Source: Paenibacillus campinasensis
GTDB lineage: Bacteria > Bacillota > Bacilli > Paenibacillales > Paenibacillaceae
Assembly: GCF_002272015.1 (NCBI RefSeq)
Contig: NZ_NPBY01000006.1
Location: 34,535-98,534 of the forward strand
Length of the DNA stretch: 64,000 nt
Direction of reading: 5' to 3'
Each line of letters begins with the position of its first letter. Position 1 is the first letter of the stretch. The translations under genes and the position numbers were made by a program. The notes below the pieces were generated by a model. The model did no database searches. It was not told the DNA's origin and saw only the letters and a list, made by a program, of their open reading frames with translations. This document shows, in pieces, positions 34,514-42,327 of the stretch.

Positions 34514-36435
34514 CCATACGATCAACGGATCACGAAACGATTGCCGGGCTTAAGCCGCGGCAGCGCGCTGTGCTGGATCAGATATGGCGCACATTCGCCG
34601 GCACCGGCTTTGATGATGGCAAGCTCCGTGCGCTTCAGGTACAGCGCATGAGCGGGGCTGAAGTCCGGGCGGTCTTTGCCGAGCTGCGCCAGCTTGGATG
34701 GGTCCAAGCGGTCATCAAAGCCTGGGGGGAGCGGCTGTATTACATCCCTTTCGACAGGCTGGTCCAGCTTGCGTCGCTTTACGGCGGGCTGGCGGATCGT
34801 CCGGATCTGACATCGTCTGTCAGTCTGATCCAGGAGGGAAGGGCCGGCATAGCAACAGATCTGTTCAATGCTTTGGTGTATGCGTCCTTGCATGAGCTGT
34901 CACTCACCGCCAAAGGGGTGCTGCACAAGAAGCATATCCAGCGGCTGTCGCAGGTGCTGTCCTTATCCTCTGACGATGTGAGAGGGCTTGAGCTGCCTTA
35001 CGAACATATTGAAGCGTACCCACCCCATGTGGCTGTTATGTTGGATTTGCTGCTGGCGCTGGGGCTTCTGCGGCTGGACACAGAAGCGCTTGTCCTGCAC
35101 AGGCCTTCACTGGACGCATGGCTGAAGCTGCCCCGAGCGGCGATGGAGAAGCGGCTGTTGCAGTGTCTGATGCAGCGTTATATGAAAAGTGAGCCGGAAT
35201 TTCAGCACGCGGCATGGCTGCTGTGCAGTCCTCGGCTAGCGGCCGGAGTGTGGCATGCCGACACCCAGCTGCTGCAGCAGCTGGAGGAGAAGCGGCTGCT
35301 GCCTGAAGCGAACCGGAGCCGGCTGCTTCAGGCACTGAAGGCGTGGCTTCAGTTGCTGAGCGGAGCGGGCTGGCTGGATCTTGGCGAGAACGAGCGCGGA
35401 GACACGCTGTTCCGCTGGCGCATGCGGACAGGCGCACAGCTCTTGGCTGAGGATATCCCTTGGATGGAGGCGGAGGGAGAACCTGCTACGCTGATCGTAC
35501 AGCCGGATTTCGAAGTGCTGATTCCGCCGGATACGCCGTACACGGTCCGGTATACGGCGGCCCGGCTTGCTGAACGGGTGGCCGATGACCATATGTCGGT
35601 TTACCGTCTTTCCCGGGAAGCGCTGGCTATGGCTGCGGACGCGGACCTAAGTCCCGGCCAGGCCATTTCCTTTCTGGAGGCGCATGCGGCCGGGGGCATC
35701 CCGGACAATGTGGCTGCGGCTCTGCGGCAGTGGTCGGCGGAGATCGGGCGAACGGCCTTTATGGAGCTGACCGTGCTGGCCTGCACGACTTCGGACGAAG
35801 CAGATCTGATCGAGAATCATCCTCGGCTCAAGGACGATATCAAGCGACTCGGCCCTCTGTATTTTGCCGTCCAGGCGGACAAGGTCTCGGACATCCGCAA
35901 GCTGCTGACGGCAGCAGGACTGCCGCCAAGACGCGGCATGGCGACACTGGAAACGATGGAGCAAGCGGCTGGGATGGCGCATATGAGCCCTATCAGCCCG
36001 CCTGTCCCGGCAGTCACCGACAAATATGGCAGCGAAGCGGTGAAAGCGGGCAATGAGAGAGCAGATGACCGCCCTTCCGCGCCTTCTTCCGGTCTTATCC
36101 GCATGTCTCATCCTGCGTTGCTGTACAGGCCGGATGAGGCCGAGCTGAAGGAAGACAACAGCCCGGACCTGGCCCAGCTTCCGGTGATGTGGACGCGGGA
36201 TTACCGTGCATACCATCTGTCTACGGCCAAACAAATAATGGAACAGGCGGTACAGCTGGCCCTCAAGGTCGAAATTTCGCTCGAAGGCAAGAGAAGGGAG
36301 TTTATTCCGGTACAGCTGCTGCGGAGCCCGTGGAGGGTCGCTGGCGTCCTCTACGAGCCGGATGCGGATTCCCCTGGCGCCGATGTTCAGCTTGGCGAGG
36401 GGCAATGGCAGGAGATGAGGCTGATTGTTCCATAG
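34510..36435 (+). CDS. XPB-associated protein with helicase_C_3 (XPB/Ssl2-like N-terminal) domain
   Basis: A 641-residue protein coupled to the helicase by a four-base overlap. The N-terminal third looks like winged-helix units (AEVRAVFAELRQLGWVQAV). The middle carries the XPB/Ssl2-like N-terminal domain: TLIVQPDFEVLIPPDTP near residue 318, then LAERVADDHMSVYRLSREAL and SFLEAHAAGGIPDNVAAALRQW. No Walker motifs are seen. A protein of this type is encoded next to XPB in mycobacteria, and archaea pair XPB with the nuclease Bax1; a partner or nuclease-like role is inferred by this analogy. The last 60 residues are basic and aromatic. Confidence 0.85.
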   Translation: MTIRSTDHETIAGLKPRQRAVLDQIWRTFAGTGFDDGKLRALQVQRMSGAEVRAVFAELRQLGWVQAVIKAWGERLYYIPFDRLVQLASLYGGLADRPDLTSSVSLIQEGRAGIATDLFNALVYASLHELSLTAKGVLHKKHIQRLSQVLSLSSDDVRGLELPYEHIEAYPPHVAVMLDLLLALGLLRLDTEALVLHRPSLDAWLKLPRAAMEKRLLQCLMQRYMKSEPEFQHAAWLLCSPRLAAGVWHADTQLLQQLEEKRLLPEANRSRLLQALKAWLQLLSGAGWLDLGENERGDTLFRWRMRTGAQLLAEDIPWMEAEGEPATLIVQPDFEVLIPPDTPYTVRYTAARLAERVADDHMSVYRLSREALAMAADADLSPGQAISFLEAHAAGGIPDNVAAALRQWSAEIGRTAFMELTVLACTTSDEADLIENHPRLKDDIKRLGPLYFAVQADKVSDIRKLLTAAGLPPRRGMATLETMEQAAGMAHMSPISPPVPAVTDKYGSEAVKAGNERADDRPSAPSSGLIRMSHPALLYRPDEAELKEDNSPDLAQLPVMWTRDYRAYHLSTAKQIMEQAVQLALKVEISLEGKRREFIPVQLLRSPWRVAGVLYEPDADSPGADVQLGEGQWQEMRLIVP

Positions 36436-36474
36436 CAGGCATTGGATTTCCCCCTTCTTAATAGACGTGCGTTA

Positions 36475-36483
36475 TGCTATGAT
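36475..36483 (+). promoter_or_regulatory. extended -10 promoter of ylbF
   Basis: TGC-TATGAT with no clear -35, about 55 bases before the ylbF start. A small hairpin (GTCCaCCC / GGGCGGAC, 36490-36510) lies in the leader. Confidence 0.4.
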
Positions 36484-36536
36484 AAAAGAGTCCACCCACC
36501 GGGCGGACCAATCTAATAAAGAAGCGGGATGAGTTC

Positions 36537-36974
36537 ATGAGCGTATCGGAAATCAATACGGTCGATATGGCCGAGGTGCTCACCTATGCCTATGAATTGG
36601 GCGATATGATCAATGCTTCCGTCGAAGTGGCGGATTATCTATATTGGAAGCAGGCGGTACAGAACGATCCGGAGATTCAGGCTCTGGTCAGAAAGCTTGA
36701 GCAGAAGAAAGAGCTGTTCGAAGAGACACAGCGCTTTGGCCATTTCCATCCGAACTACCATTCGGCGAAGGAAGAAGTAGGCGCGGTCGAAGCTGAGCTG
36801 GAGGCCTTCGAGGCTGTCAAGCGCTTCAAGCTGGCCGAGAAGAATCTGGACGATCTCCTGCATACCATGTCGGAGAAAATTGCCTACTCCGTATCAGACA
36901 GCATCAAGGTTCCAGGCAATGATCCACTGCCGAAGAAGGGCTGCGGAAGCGGCGGCGGGTGTCAGTGCGGCTAG
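36537..36974 (+). CDS. ricF: YlbF/RicF, subunit of the Ric (Y) complex
   Basis: A 145-residue, largely helical protein of the YlbF/YmcA family. In B. subtilis RicF joins RicA and RicT in a complex that assists RNase Y-dependent mRNA maturation and influences competence, biofilm and sporulation, and the complex carries iron-sulfur clusters. Here the C-terminal tail is Cys-rich (KKGCGSGGGCQCG, residues about 133-145), giving three cysteines in nine residues that could ligate a cluster, as in RicF. Helices with long Glu/Lys patterns span residues 20-125. It is followed 47 bases later by ylbG, the same order as in B. subtilis. Confidence 0.92.
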   Translation: MSVSEINTVDMAEVLTYAYELGDMINASVEVADYLYWKQAVQNDPEIQALVRKLEQKKELFEETQRFGHFHPNYHSAKEEVGAVEAELEAFEAVKRFKLAEKNLDDLLHTMSEKIAYSVSDSIKVPGNDPLPKKGCGSGGGCQCG

Positions 36975-37021
36975 TGCATCTGGCCGGATGACCGAGACGA
37001 AAGTGAAGCGAGGGGAAGAGG

Positions 37022-37285
37022 ATGCTGGCGGAACGCACCGGTTACATCATATGGGTAAGCGACGTTAAGGCTGCGAGAAATCTGGAGAAATACGGCAGCG
37101 TACATTATATTTCGCGCAGAATGCATTATGTCGTCATGTACGTCAATGCAGACCGTGCTGAAGAGATTATGAAGAATATCCGGAGGCTTTCCTATGTTCG
37201 CAAAATTGAACGATCCTACCGGAATGAGATCAAGACGGAATACAGCAGCAAAGTTCCTGACAAGACCAAATATTTCGGACCGTAA
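37022..37285 (+). CDS. ylbG: YlbG family protein (UPF0298)
   Basis: An 87-residue cytoplasmic protein with the YlbG pattern: RTGYIIWVSDVKAARNLEKYG at the N-terminus (residues 5-25), SRRMHYVVMYVNADRAEE in the middle, and VRKIERSYRNEIKTEYS. Function unknown. GAGGGGAAGAGG precedes the ATG. Co-transcribed with ricF and closed by a strong terminator. Confidence 0.93.
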   Translation: MLAERTGYIIWVSDVKAARNLEKYGSVHYISRRMHYVVMYVNADRAEEIMKNIRRLSYVRKIERSYRNEIKTEYSSKVPDKTKYFGP

Positions 37286-37342
37286 TCTGAACGGTTGTCT
37301 ACGGTTCGCCGCGTCCCATCAGGAATGATGCCAAGCTCGCAC

Positions 37343-37370
37343 GAGCGGCCGAAAGGCCGCTTGTTTTTTT
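37343..37370 (+). terminator. ricF-ylbG terminator
   Basis: AGCGGCC-GAAA-GGCCGCT hairpin with a GAAA tetraloop, followed by TGTTTTTTT. Confidence 0.9.
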
Positions 37371-37510
37371 ATGCGTCATTTTTTTATCGTGTATTCACCG
37401 GTGACTGGCATAATTTGCATTCTAGCGCGATAAAATGATAGAGACACTGGATAAAAATGCAGAAGATTCTAAATTTTACTCAATTGTTCACATCATGTCA
37501 TGTTTCAATC

Positions 37511-37539
37511 TTGTGAATATAAGTGGAATGATGTAATAT
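37511..37539 (+). promoter_or_regulatory. promoter of the unknown gene at 37593
   Basis: TTGTGA (37511-37516), a 17-base spacer and TAATAT (37534-37539) in a markedly AT-rich upstream region. Confidence 0.5.
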
Positions 37540-37592
37540 GTTGGGTATATATACTTAGATATAAAGACCCATTTGGTGGAGAGTGATATTCC

Positions 37593-38030
37593 ATGCGCGA
37601 CAAAGGGACGGAGCGGTGGAGCACCTACGAGCCGTTTTATATAACACTCAATGATAAAAAGGTAGCCGACATCGTCATAACGAACCACGCGAAGAATCGA
37701 TATACAGACCGGGTGAAGGGCGTTACCACATCGCATGAGGAGATTGGCTCCTGGATGTGGGAGTGCCTGAAGCAGGACCGGATTGTGCCTTACTACCGGA
37801 ATGAACAGGACGTCTATCTGATCGATGACGACCTGGTCGTTGTGGCCGAATTCGCCGAACTGGAGGAAGAGCGGGATCTGATCGGAAATCCGCTGCACCG
37901 GATGATTATTATTACCTTTTTGGGACGGATGTCGGAAACGATTGAGCTTCGTGATCTGAAATCCTATTATTCCTGGCTGCGTCATTCCCGGCGGATGACG
38001 TTGATTAAGAACAGCCGCAAACGGAAATAA
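37593..38030 (+). CDS. conserved-looking protein of unknown function
   Basis: Not recognised. It encodes a 145-residue soluble protein with no signal or membrane segment. The first half contains NHAKNRYTDRVKG, followed by alternating hydrophobic strands (DVYLIDDDLVVVAEF, RMIIITFLGRM) and a strongly basic tail (HSRRMTLIKNSRKRK). The strand pattern with a basic C-terminus could be a small RNA- or DNA-binding fold, but no family is claimed. GGTGGAGAGTG precedes the ATG and there is a promoter and a terminator, so the gene is probably expressed alone. Its upstream sequence is more AT-rich than its neighbours. Confidence 0.7.
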   Translation: MRDKGTERWSTYEPFYITLNDKKVADIVITNHAKNRYTDRVKGVTTSHEEIGSWMWECLKQDRIVPYYRNEQDVYLIDDDLVVVAEFAELEEERDLIGNPLHRMIIITFLGRMSETIELRDLKSYYSWLRHSRRMTLIKNSRKRK

Positions 38031-38085
38031 GGAGCCGCATCAGGGTCATCACCTAAGCGGAATTTAAGCGTAACATATAGGAATC

Positions 38086-38117
38086 GACATGCGAGCGAAA
38101 GCGCGGATGTCTTTTTT
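38086..38117 (+). terminator. terminator after the unknown gene
   Basis: GACATGCG / CGC.GG.ATGTC stem followed by TTTTTT. Confidence 0.6.
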
Positions 38118-38174
38118 GAATGCGCTTGTATGGTAGAATAAACGGTATAGAGGCAGCGAGAGGGGATTGCAGTT

Positions 38175-39074
38175 ATGAATTTTCATCAGCTACATATTTT
38201 TTACACGGTGGCGACAGCGGGAAGCTTCTCGGCGGCGGCCCAGGCGCTTCATATGAGCCAGCCTGCGGTGACGATGCAGGTTCAGGCGCTGGAGGAATAC
38301 TTCGGCACCAAGCTGCTGCATCGCTCCACCAAGCATATGGAGCTGTCCGAAGCGGGGAGGACGCTGCTGCCTTTTGCGCGCAGAAGCTTGGAGCTGTCCC
38401 GGGAGACGGATGCGGCGATGGCCGCTTTTTCCAGCAGCTTGCAGGGAAGGCTTCAGCTCGGTGCCAGCCTGACGATCGGAGAATATGTGCTTCCGCGTCT
38501 GCTCGGTCCGTTCGGCCGGGAGTATCCGGATATTTCGATCATGCTGAAAGTGATGAACACCACGCAGATTTTGGATGAGATCGCCAGCCATCAGCTGAAC
38601 TTCGGCCTGATCGAAGCGCCGGTGGATCATCCTGATATGATGCTTGATGCGGTGATGGAGGACGAGCTGAAGCTTATCGTTCCTGCCGATCATCCACTGG
38701 CGCAGCAAGGTGGCGAGGTCATGCTGGAGGATGTGCTGGCGTATCCTTTTGTGCTGCGGGAGAAAGGTTCCGGAACCCGCCAGGTGATGGAGGATGTTCT
38801 GCATGAGCGAGGCATCGATCCCGGCAGCGTCCGCACCGTTATGGAGCTTGGAAGCACCGGCGCGGTCAAATCGGCGGTCGAGGAAGGGCTGGGGATTACG
38901 ATGCTGTCCACCTCGACGGTCAAGCATGAGACGGCGCTCGGTCTGGTCAAAATGATTGATATCGCTGATGCATCCTTCAAGCGGAAGTTTTATGCCATTC
39001 AGCTGAAATCGGCGCTGCTGCCGATGTCGGCGATGACGTTTTTGTCTTATCTTCGCAAGCGGCAGTGGACTTAA
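38175..39074 (+). CDS. LysR family transcriptional regulator (CysL-like)
   Basis: A 299-residue DNA-binding regulator. The N-terminal winged helix-turn-helix occupies residues 3-62 (FHQLHIFYTVATAGSFSAAA, QALHMSQPAVTMQVQALE), followed by the linker helix and a two-lobed effector domain from about residue 88 (LQLGASLTIGEYVLPRLLGP). The wording resembles CysL and related sulfur or selenium regulators, but the effector is unknown. TGG-TAGAAT (38131-38139) may be an extended -10. No obvious target gene is divergent; the PHP gene follows 41 bases later and may be co-transcribed. Confidence 0.92.
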   Translation: MNFHQLHIFYTVATAGSFSAAAQALHMSQPAVTMQVQALEEYFGTKLLHRSTKHMELSEAGRTLLPFARRSLELSRETDAAMAAFSSSLQGRLQLGASLTIGEYVLPRLLGPFGREYPDISIMLKVMNTTQILDEIASHQLNFGLIEAPVDHPDMMLDAVMEDELKLIVPADHPLAQQGGEVMLEDVLAYPFVLREKGSGTRQVMEDVLHERGIDPGSVRTVMELGSTGAVKSAVEEGLGITMLSTSTVKHETALGLVKMIDIADASFKRKFYAIQLKSALLPMSAMTFLSYLRKRQWT

Positions 39075-39115
39075 TAAGAGAATCAGAACAATCCATAAGA
39101 GAGGTAGCTTGAGCG

Positions 39116-39994
39116 ATGAATATACAGGATGAGATAAATCAAAGGGAATGTGATCTGCATACCCACACCCGTGCATCGGACGGGATGAACACGCCGGAAG
39201 AGAATGTGCGGCTGGCGCGGGAACGCGGCCTTGCCGCGCTCGCGATTACGGATCATGATACGGTGGCCGGGATCGAGGAAGCGCTCCTTGCCGGAGAACG
39301 TGACGGCCTGACCGTCGTTCCGGGCGTAGAGATCAGCACGATGGCTGGAGGCCAGGACATTCATGTTCTCGGCTATTATGTCGATCACCGGGATGAGACG
39401 CTGCTTGCGCGGCTGTCCGAACTTCGTCAGACCCGGGAGCGGCGCAACGACCAGATCATCGCCAACCTGCAGCAGCTCGGGATCGATATAACGATGGAAG
39501 AGGTGATCGGCGGTCTTGGCCGACCGCTCAAACCGGACGAAAGCATCGGCCGTCCGCATATCGCCGACGCGCTGGTGCGCAAAGGATATGCGGAGACGAT
39601 GCGCGATGCATTCGACCGCTATCTGGCCAAGGGAGCCGCTGCCTATGCATCCCAGCCACGCATATCGCCGCAGGAAGCCTGCGCCTGGATTCGCGAGGCT
39701 GGCGGCGCCCCTGTGCTTGCCCATCCGGGGTTATATGAAGACGATGAGCTTGTGCGCAGCATCATTGAGCAGGCCAAGCCGGCCGGCATTAAAGTGTACC
39801 ATTCCGATCACGGGCCGGAGGAAGAAGCACGCTACCTGGCGCTGGCCAAGGAGTTCGGCCTGATCGTTACCGCCGGATCGGATTATCACGGCGTCCGGCA
39901 GGGGCAGGTGTTTCACGGTGACATTGGCAGCCGCCGGATTTCGATAGACGTACTGGACCGGCTGCGACAAGCATGCCGAACGACCGGTCTGTAG
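39116..39994 (+). CDS. PHP domain phosphoesterase (RNase AM/YciV-like)
   Basis: A 292-residue metal-dependent phosphoesterase. The PHP domain motifs are all present: DLHTHTRASDG (residues 13-23), ITDHDTVAG near 44, PGVEIS near 66, DIHVLGYYVD, HPGLY near 203, and the terminal GSDYHG. Relatives act as 3',5'-nucleoside bisphosphate phosphatases or 5'-3' exonucleases that trim rRNA 5' ends; which applies is unknown. GAGAGGTAG lies upstream. It probably shares a transcript with the LysR gene. Confidence 0.9.
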   Translation: MNIQDEINQRECDLHTHTRASDGMNTPEENVRLARERGLAALAITDHDTVAGIEEALLAGERDGLTVVPGVEISTMAGGQDIHVLGYYVDHRDETLLARLSELRQTRERRNDQIIANLQQLGIDITMEEVIGGLGRPLKPDESIGRPHIADALVRKGYAETMRDAFDRYLAKGAAAYASQPRISPQEACAWIREAGGAPVLAHPGLYEDDELVRSIIEQAKPAGIKVYHSDHGPEEEARYLALAKEFGLIVTAGSDYHGVRQGQVFHGDIGSRRISIDVLDRLRQACRTTGL

Positions 39995-40222
39995 CGGTTG
40001 GCGGCTGTTTTCGTTGTTTCCGCTAGAAGGAGAAGGCAGCTCTATCCTAGCCGCGCATCTGCTGGCGGAGCAGCCGCGAGCTGCCTGGGCGCGAAGGCAG
40101 GGACGAAGCCTTTTGAAATACAACGTCCCATTGGAACATAACGAACAGACGTGGAATGCACAGGCGTGAAACGCACAGACATGGAATACACAGACGTGGA
40201 ATACACAGACGTGGAACGAAAC
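39995..40222. other. intergenic region with stem-loop and tandem repeats, no gene
   Basis: No open frame here looks like a gene. It holds an inverted repeat AGGCAGCTC / GAGCTGCCT (40034-40042 and 40078-40086) enclosing a second hairpin CTGCT-GGCGG-AGCAG, then the five 15-base repeats listed separately, and ends in the shared terminator. Confidence 0.6.
40145..40219 (+). repeat. five tandem 15-bp repeats
   Basis: Units at 40145, 40160, 40175, 40190 and 40205, all close to ACAGACGTGGAATAC. The last three units are the most alike. The period of 15 keeps a frame open on the minus strand (a Phe-His-Val-Cys repeat), but that frame has no ribosome binding site and is not a likely gene. Confidence 0.9.
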
Positions 40223-40263
40223 AAACAGCCCGGACAAGGTCAGAGCCTTGCCGGGCTGTTTGT
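40222..40263. terminator. bidirectional terminator between the PHP gene and rqcH
   Basis: AAACAGCCCGG / CCGGGCTGTTT with an inner CAAGG / CCTTG stem; A and T tracts flank both sides. It serves two convergent genes, the rqcH stop being about 120 bases further on. Confidence 0.85.
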
Positions 40264-40384
40264 TGTGGGGACGCAAGATTTGAACTATAAGCCTGGAACA
40301 CGCTAGCATATTCTCTCGCTATATAAGACAAGCGCAGCATTTACCCGAGTGTCCATGGCAGATTATGGCTGCGAACACCCGGCG

Positions 40385-42145
40385 TTAGTTCCGGTTGTTT
40401 CTGATTACGTTAGGCAGCTGCTTGATCCGCTCCTCGTCCGGGGTCACAAACAGCGTTTTCTGATTGTCGTAGATGACAAACCCCGGCTTGGCACCGCTTG
40501 GCTTGCGGACATGCTTGATCAGCGTGTAATCGACCGGCACGCTGCTGGACTCCTTCGCCTGGCTGTAATAGGCAGCCAGCATTGCCGCTTCCTCCAGCGT
40601 AGCCTCGCCATATTGCGCGCTGCGGATGACCACGTGCGAGCCCGGAATGTCCTTCGTGTGAAGCCAGGTGTCCGCTGAAGCGGCCAGACGATTGGTCACA
40701 TATTCGTTCTGGAGGTTGTTTTTGCCAACGTAAATCTCGATGCCTTCGGACGATGTGAAGACGTGCAGGGTCGGCTTGTCGTTCTTTTTCTTCTTTTTGA
40801 CCTTTTTGCTGCGGTCTCGCAGATACCCTTGCTGGATCAGCTCATCCCGGATTTCGTCAATATCGTTCAGGGAGGCATGGGCAAGCTGCTGCAGCAGATT
40901 GTCGATATAACGGATTTCCTCGCGTGTCTTGCCAAGCTGTTCCTCGATGACGGCCAGGCTGTTTTTGTACTTGTTGTATTTCTTGAAATAGCGCTGGGCG
41001 TTATCCGATGGCGACAGCAGCGGATCAAGCGGGATCGTCACCTCGGCCTGATTCTCGTCGTAGAAATTCACGAGTCTCGCTTCACGGTCGCCTTTCGCTA
41101 TGGCATGCAGGGAAGCGAACAACAGCTCGCCGAATATCCGGTACCGGTCCGCATCGTCGGCTTCAGCCAGATCCTCGTGAAGTTTGTCCAGCTTCTTAAT
41201 GTTTTTCGTCCGCTCGTTCTGAAGGAAGCGAAGCAGATCGCTGACCTTCTGCTTGACCGCATCGCGCTGGGCCTTCTCGCCGTAGAAATTTTCCATGCAT
41301 GCGCTGACCGATTCGAATGGCGTCGTTTCCCCGCCCAGCATCGTTAGCGGAATGACGGAAAACACCGATTTTCCTTTGGCATTCTCCCCGGATACCGGCG
41401 TGTATCGATGCTCTTTCACCTGCTGCATCACATCGTGAAAGGCGCTCCACAAGCTGCCGCAATCCTTCTCGCTTTCCTCCGCCGAATGGCCGCTGCCTTC
41501 GCCCGCGCGGTAGGCGATCTCCGATGCAACCAGCGGACTGAGTCCGCTGAACGCGCCGACAAGCCACGAGACGGCCGGCTGCGAATCGAGCAGGCAAGCA
41601 TCCCGGAAGGACTCCCCATCCACTTCGAGCGGATTCAGCTTGTGCTGCTCGGGCGGCTCCGTGTAGCTGAAGCCGGGCATGACGACCCGATAGCTGCTGA
41701 TGGCCGGGGTGACGTGATGGATGCCATCCAGAATCGTGCCCGCCGCCGGATCGACAAGGATGATGTTGCTGTGTCTGCCCATAAGTTCAATGATGATCTT
41801 CTTCAGGGACACGTCACCAAGCTCGTCGCGCTGCCGGATCGAGATGTGGATAATCCGTTCCATGCCAACCTGTTCGATGTCCTCAATGATGCCGCTCTCA
41901 CAGTGCTTGCGCATCAGCATGCAGAACATCGGCGCTTCGGCCGGGTTGAGGAAGCTTTCCTGCGTCAGATGGACCCGGGGATAGGTCGGGTTCGCCGACA
42001 GCAGCAGCTTCGCATTTCCTTGCTGGGTGCGCAGATGAAGCACGATGTCGCGGTCGTTTGGCTGATATATTTTATTAATGCGGGAGCCTCTGCACATCTG
42101 AAGCTCATGCACAATGGCTCTTGTAACAATTCCGTCGAGTGCCAT
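40385..42145 (-). CDS. rqcH: ribosome-associated quality control protein RqcH (NFACT family)
   Basis: RqcH binds stalled 50S subunits carrying peptidyl-tRNA and drives alanine tailing, marking the chain for degradation. 586 residues: an NFACT-N domain beginning ALDGIVTRAIVHEL, a helix-hairpin region, a long coiled coil (about 290-420, rich in Glu, Lys and Asp), a Lys-rich stretch and the C-terminal NFACT-R domain with DTWLHTKDIPGSHVVIR and VDYTLIKHVRKPSGAKPG. The ATG at 42145 is used because AGGAGA sits seven bases upstream; an earlier ATG at 42151 abuts it. The protein was earlier called a fibronectin-binding homologue (YloA). Divergent from yloB, as in B. subtilis. Confidence 0.95.
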   Translation of the reverse strand: MALDGIVTRAIVHELQMCRGSRINKIYQPNDRDIVLHLRTQQGNAKLLLSANPTYPRVHLTQESFLNPAEAPMFCMLMRKHCESGIIEDIEQVGMERIIHISIRQRDELGDVSLKKIIIELMGRHSNIILVDPAAGTILDGIHHVTPAISSYRVVMPGFSYTEPPEQHKLNPLEVDGESFRDACLLDSQPAVSWLVGAFSGLSPLVASEIAYRAGEGSGHSAEESEKDCGSLWSAFHDVMQQVKEHRYTPVSGENAKGKSVFSVIPLTMLGGETTPFESVSACMENFYGEKAQRDAVKQKVSDLLRFLQNERTKNIKKLDKLHEDLAEADDADRYRIFGELLFASLHAIAKGDREARLVNFYDENQAEVTIPLDPLLSPSDNAQRYFKKYNKYKNSLAVIEEQLGKTREEIRYIDNLLQQLAHASLNDIDEIRDELIQQGYLRDRSKKVKKKKKNDKPTLHVFTSSEGIEIYVGKNNLQNEYVTNRLAASADTWLHTKDIPGSHVVIRSAQYGEATLEEAAMLAAYYSQAKESSSVPVDYTLIKHVRKPSGAKPGFVIYDNQKTLFVTPDEERIKQLPNVIRNNRN

Positions 42146-42327
42146 AATCATTCTCCTATCTTCTCGTTGCCCTTCGCTTGAGCACCTCTCTATGATGCCA
42201 TAATTCCAGCAAAAACTTAAGGGCTATCGTGTGATAATTCAAGACCTGTCCGAATACATTTACGAATGAGAGGGTGGAAAAGCTGTCATCCGCCGGAACT
42301 TGCAATCAACCGGGAGGGAAGGGAAGC

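Noticed and set aside
40145..40219. CRISPR array
   Set aside because: Units are 15 bp with no spacers, no longer direct repeats and no cas genes nearby.
39731..40309. 192-residue minus-strand frame with Phe-His-Val-Cys repeats
   Set aside because: Spans the end of the PHP gene and tandem DNA repeats; the repeat peptide is a by-product of a 15-bp period, and there is no RBS.
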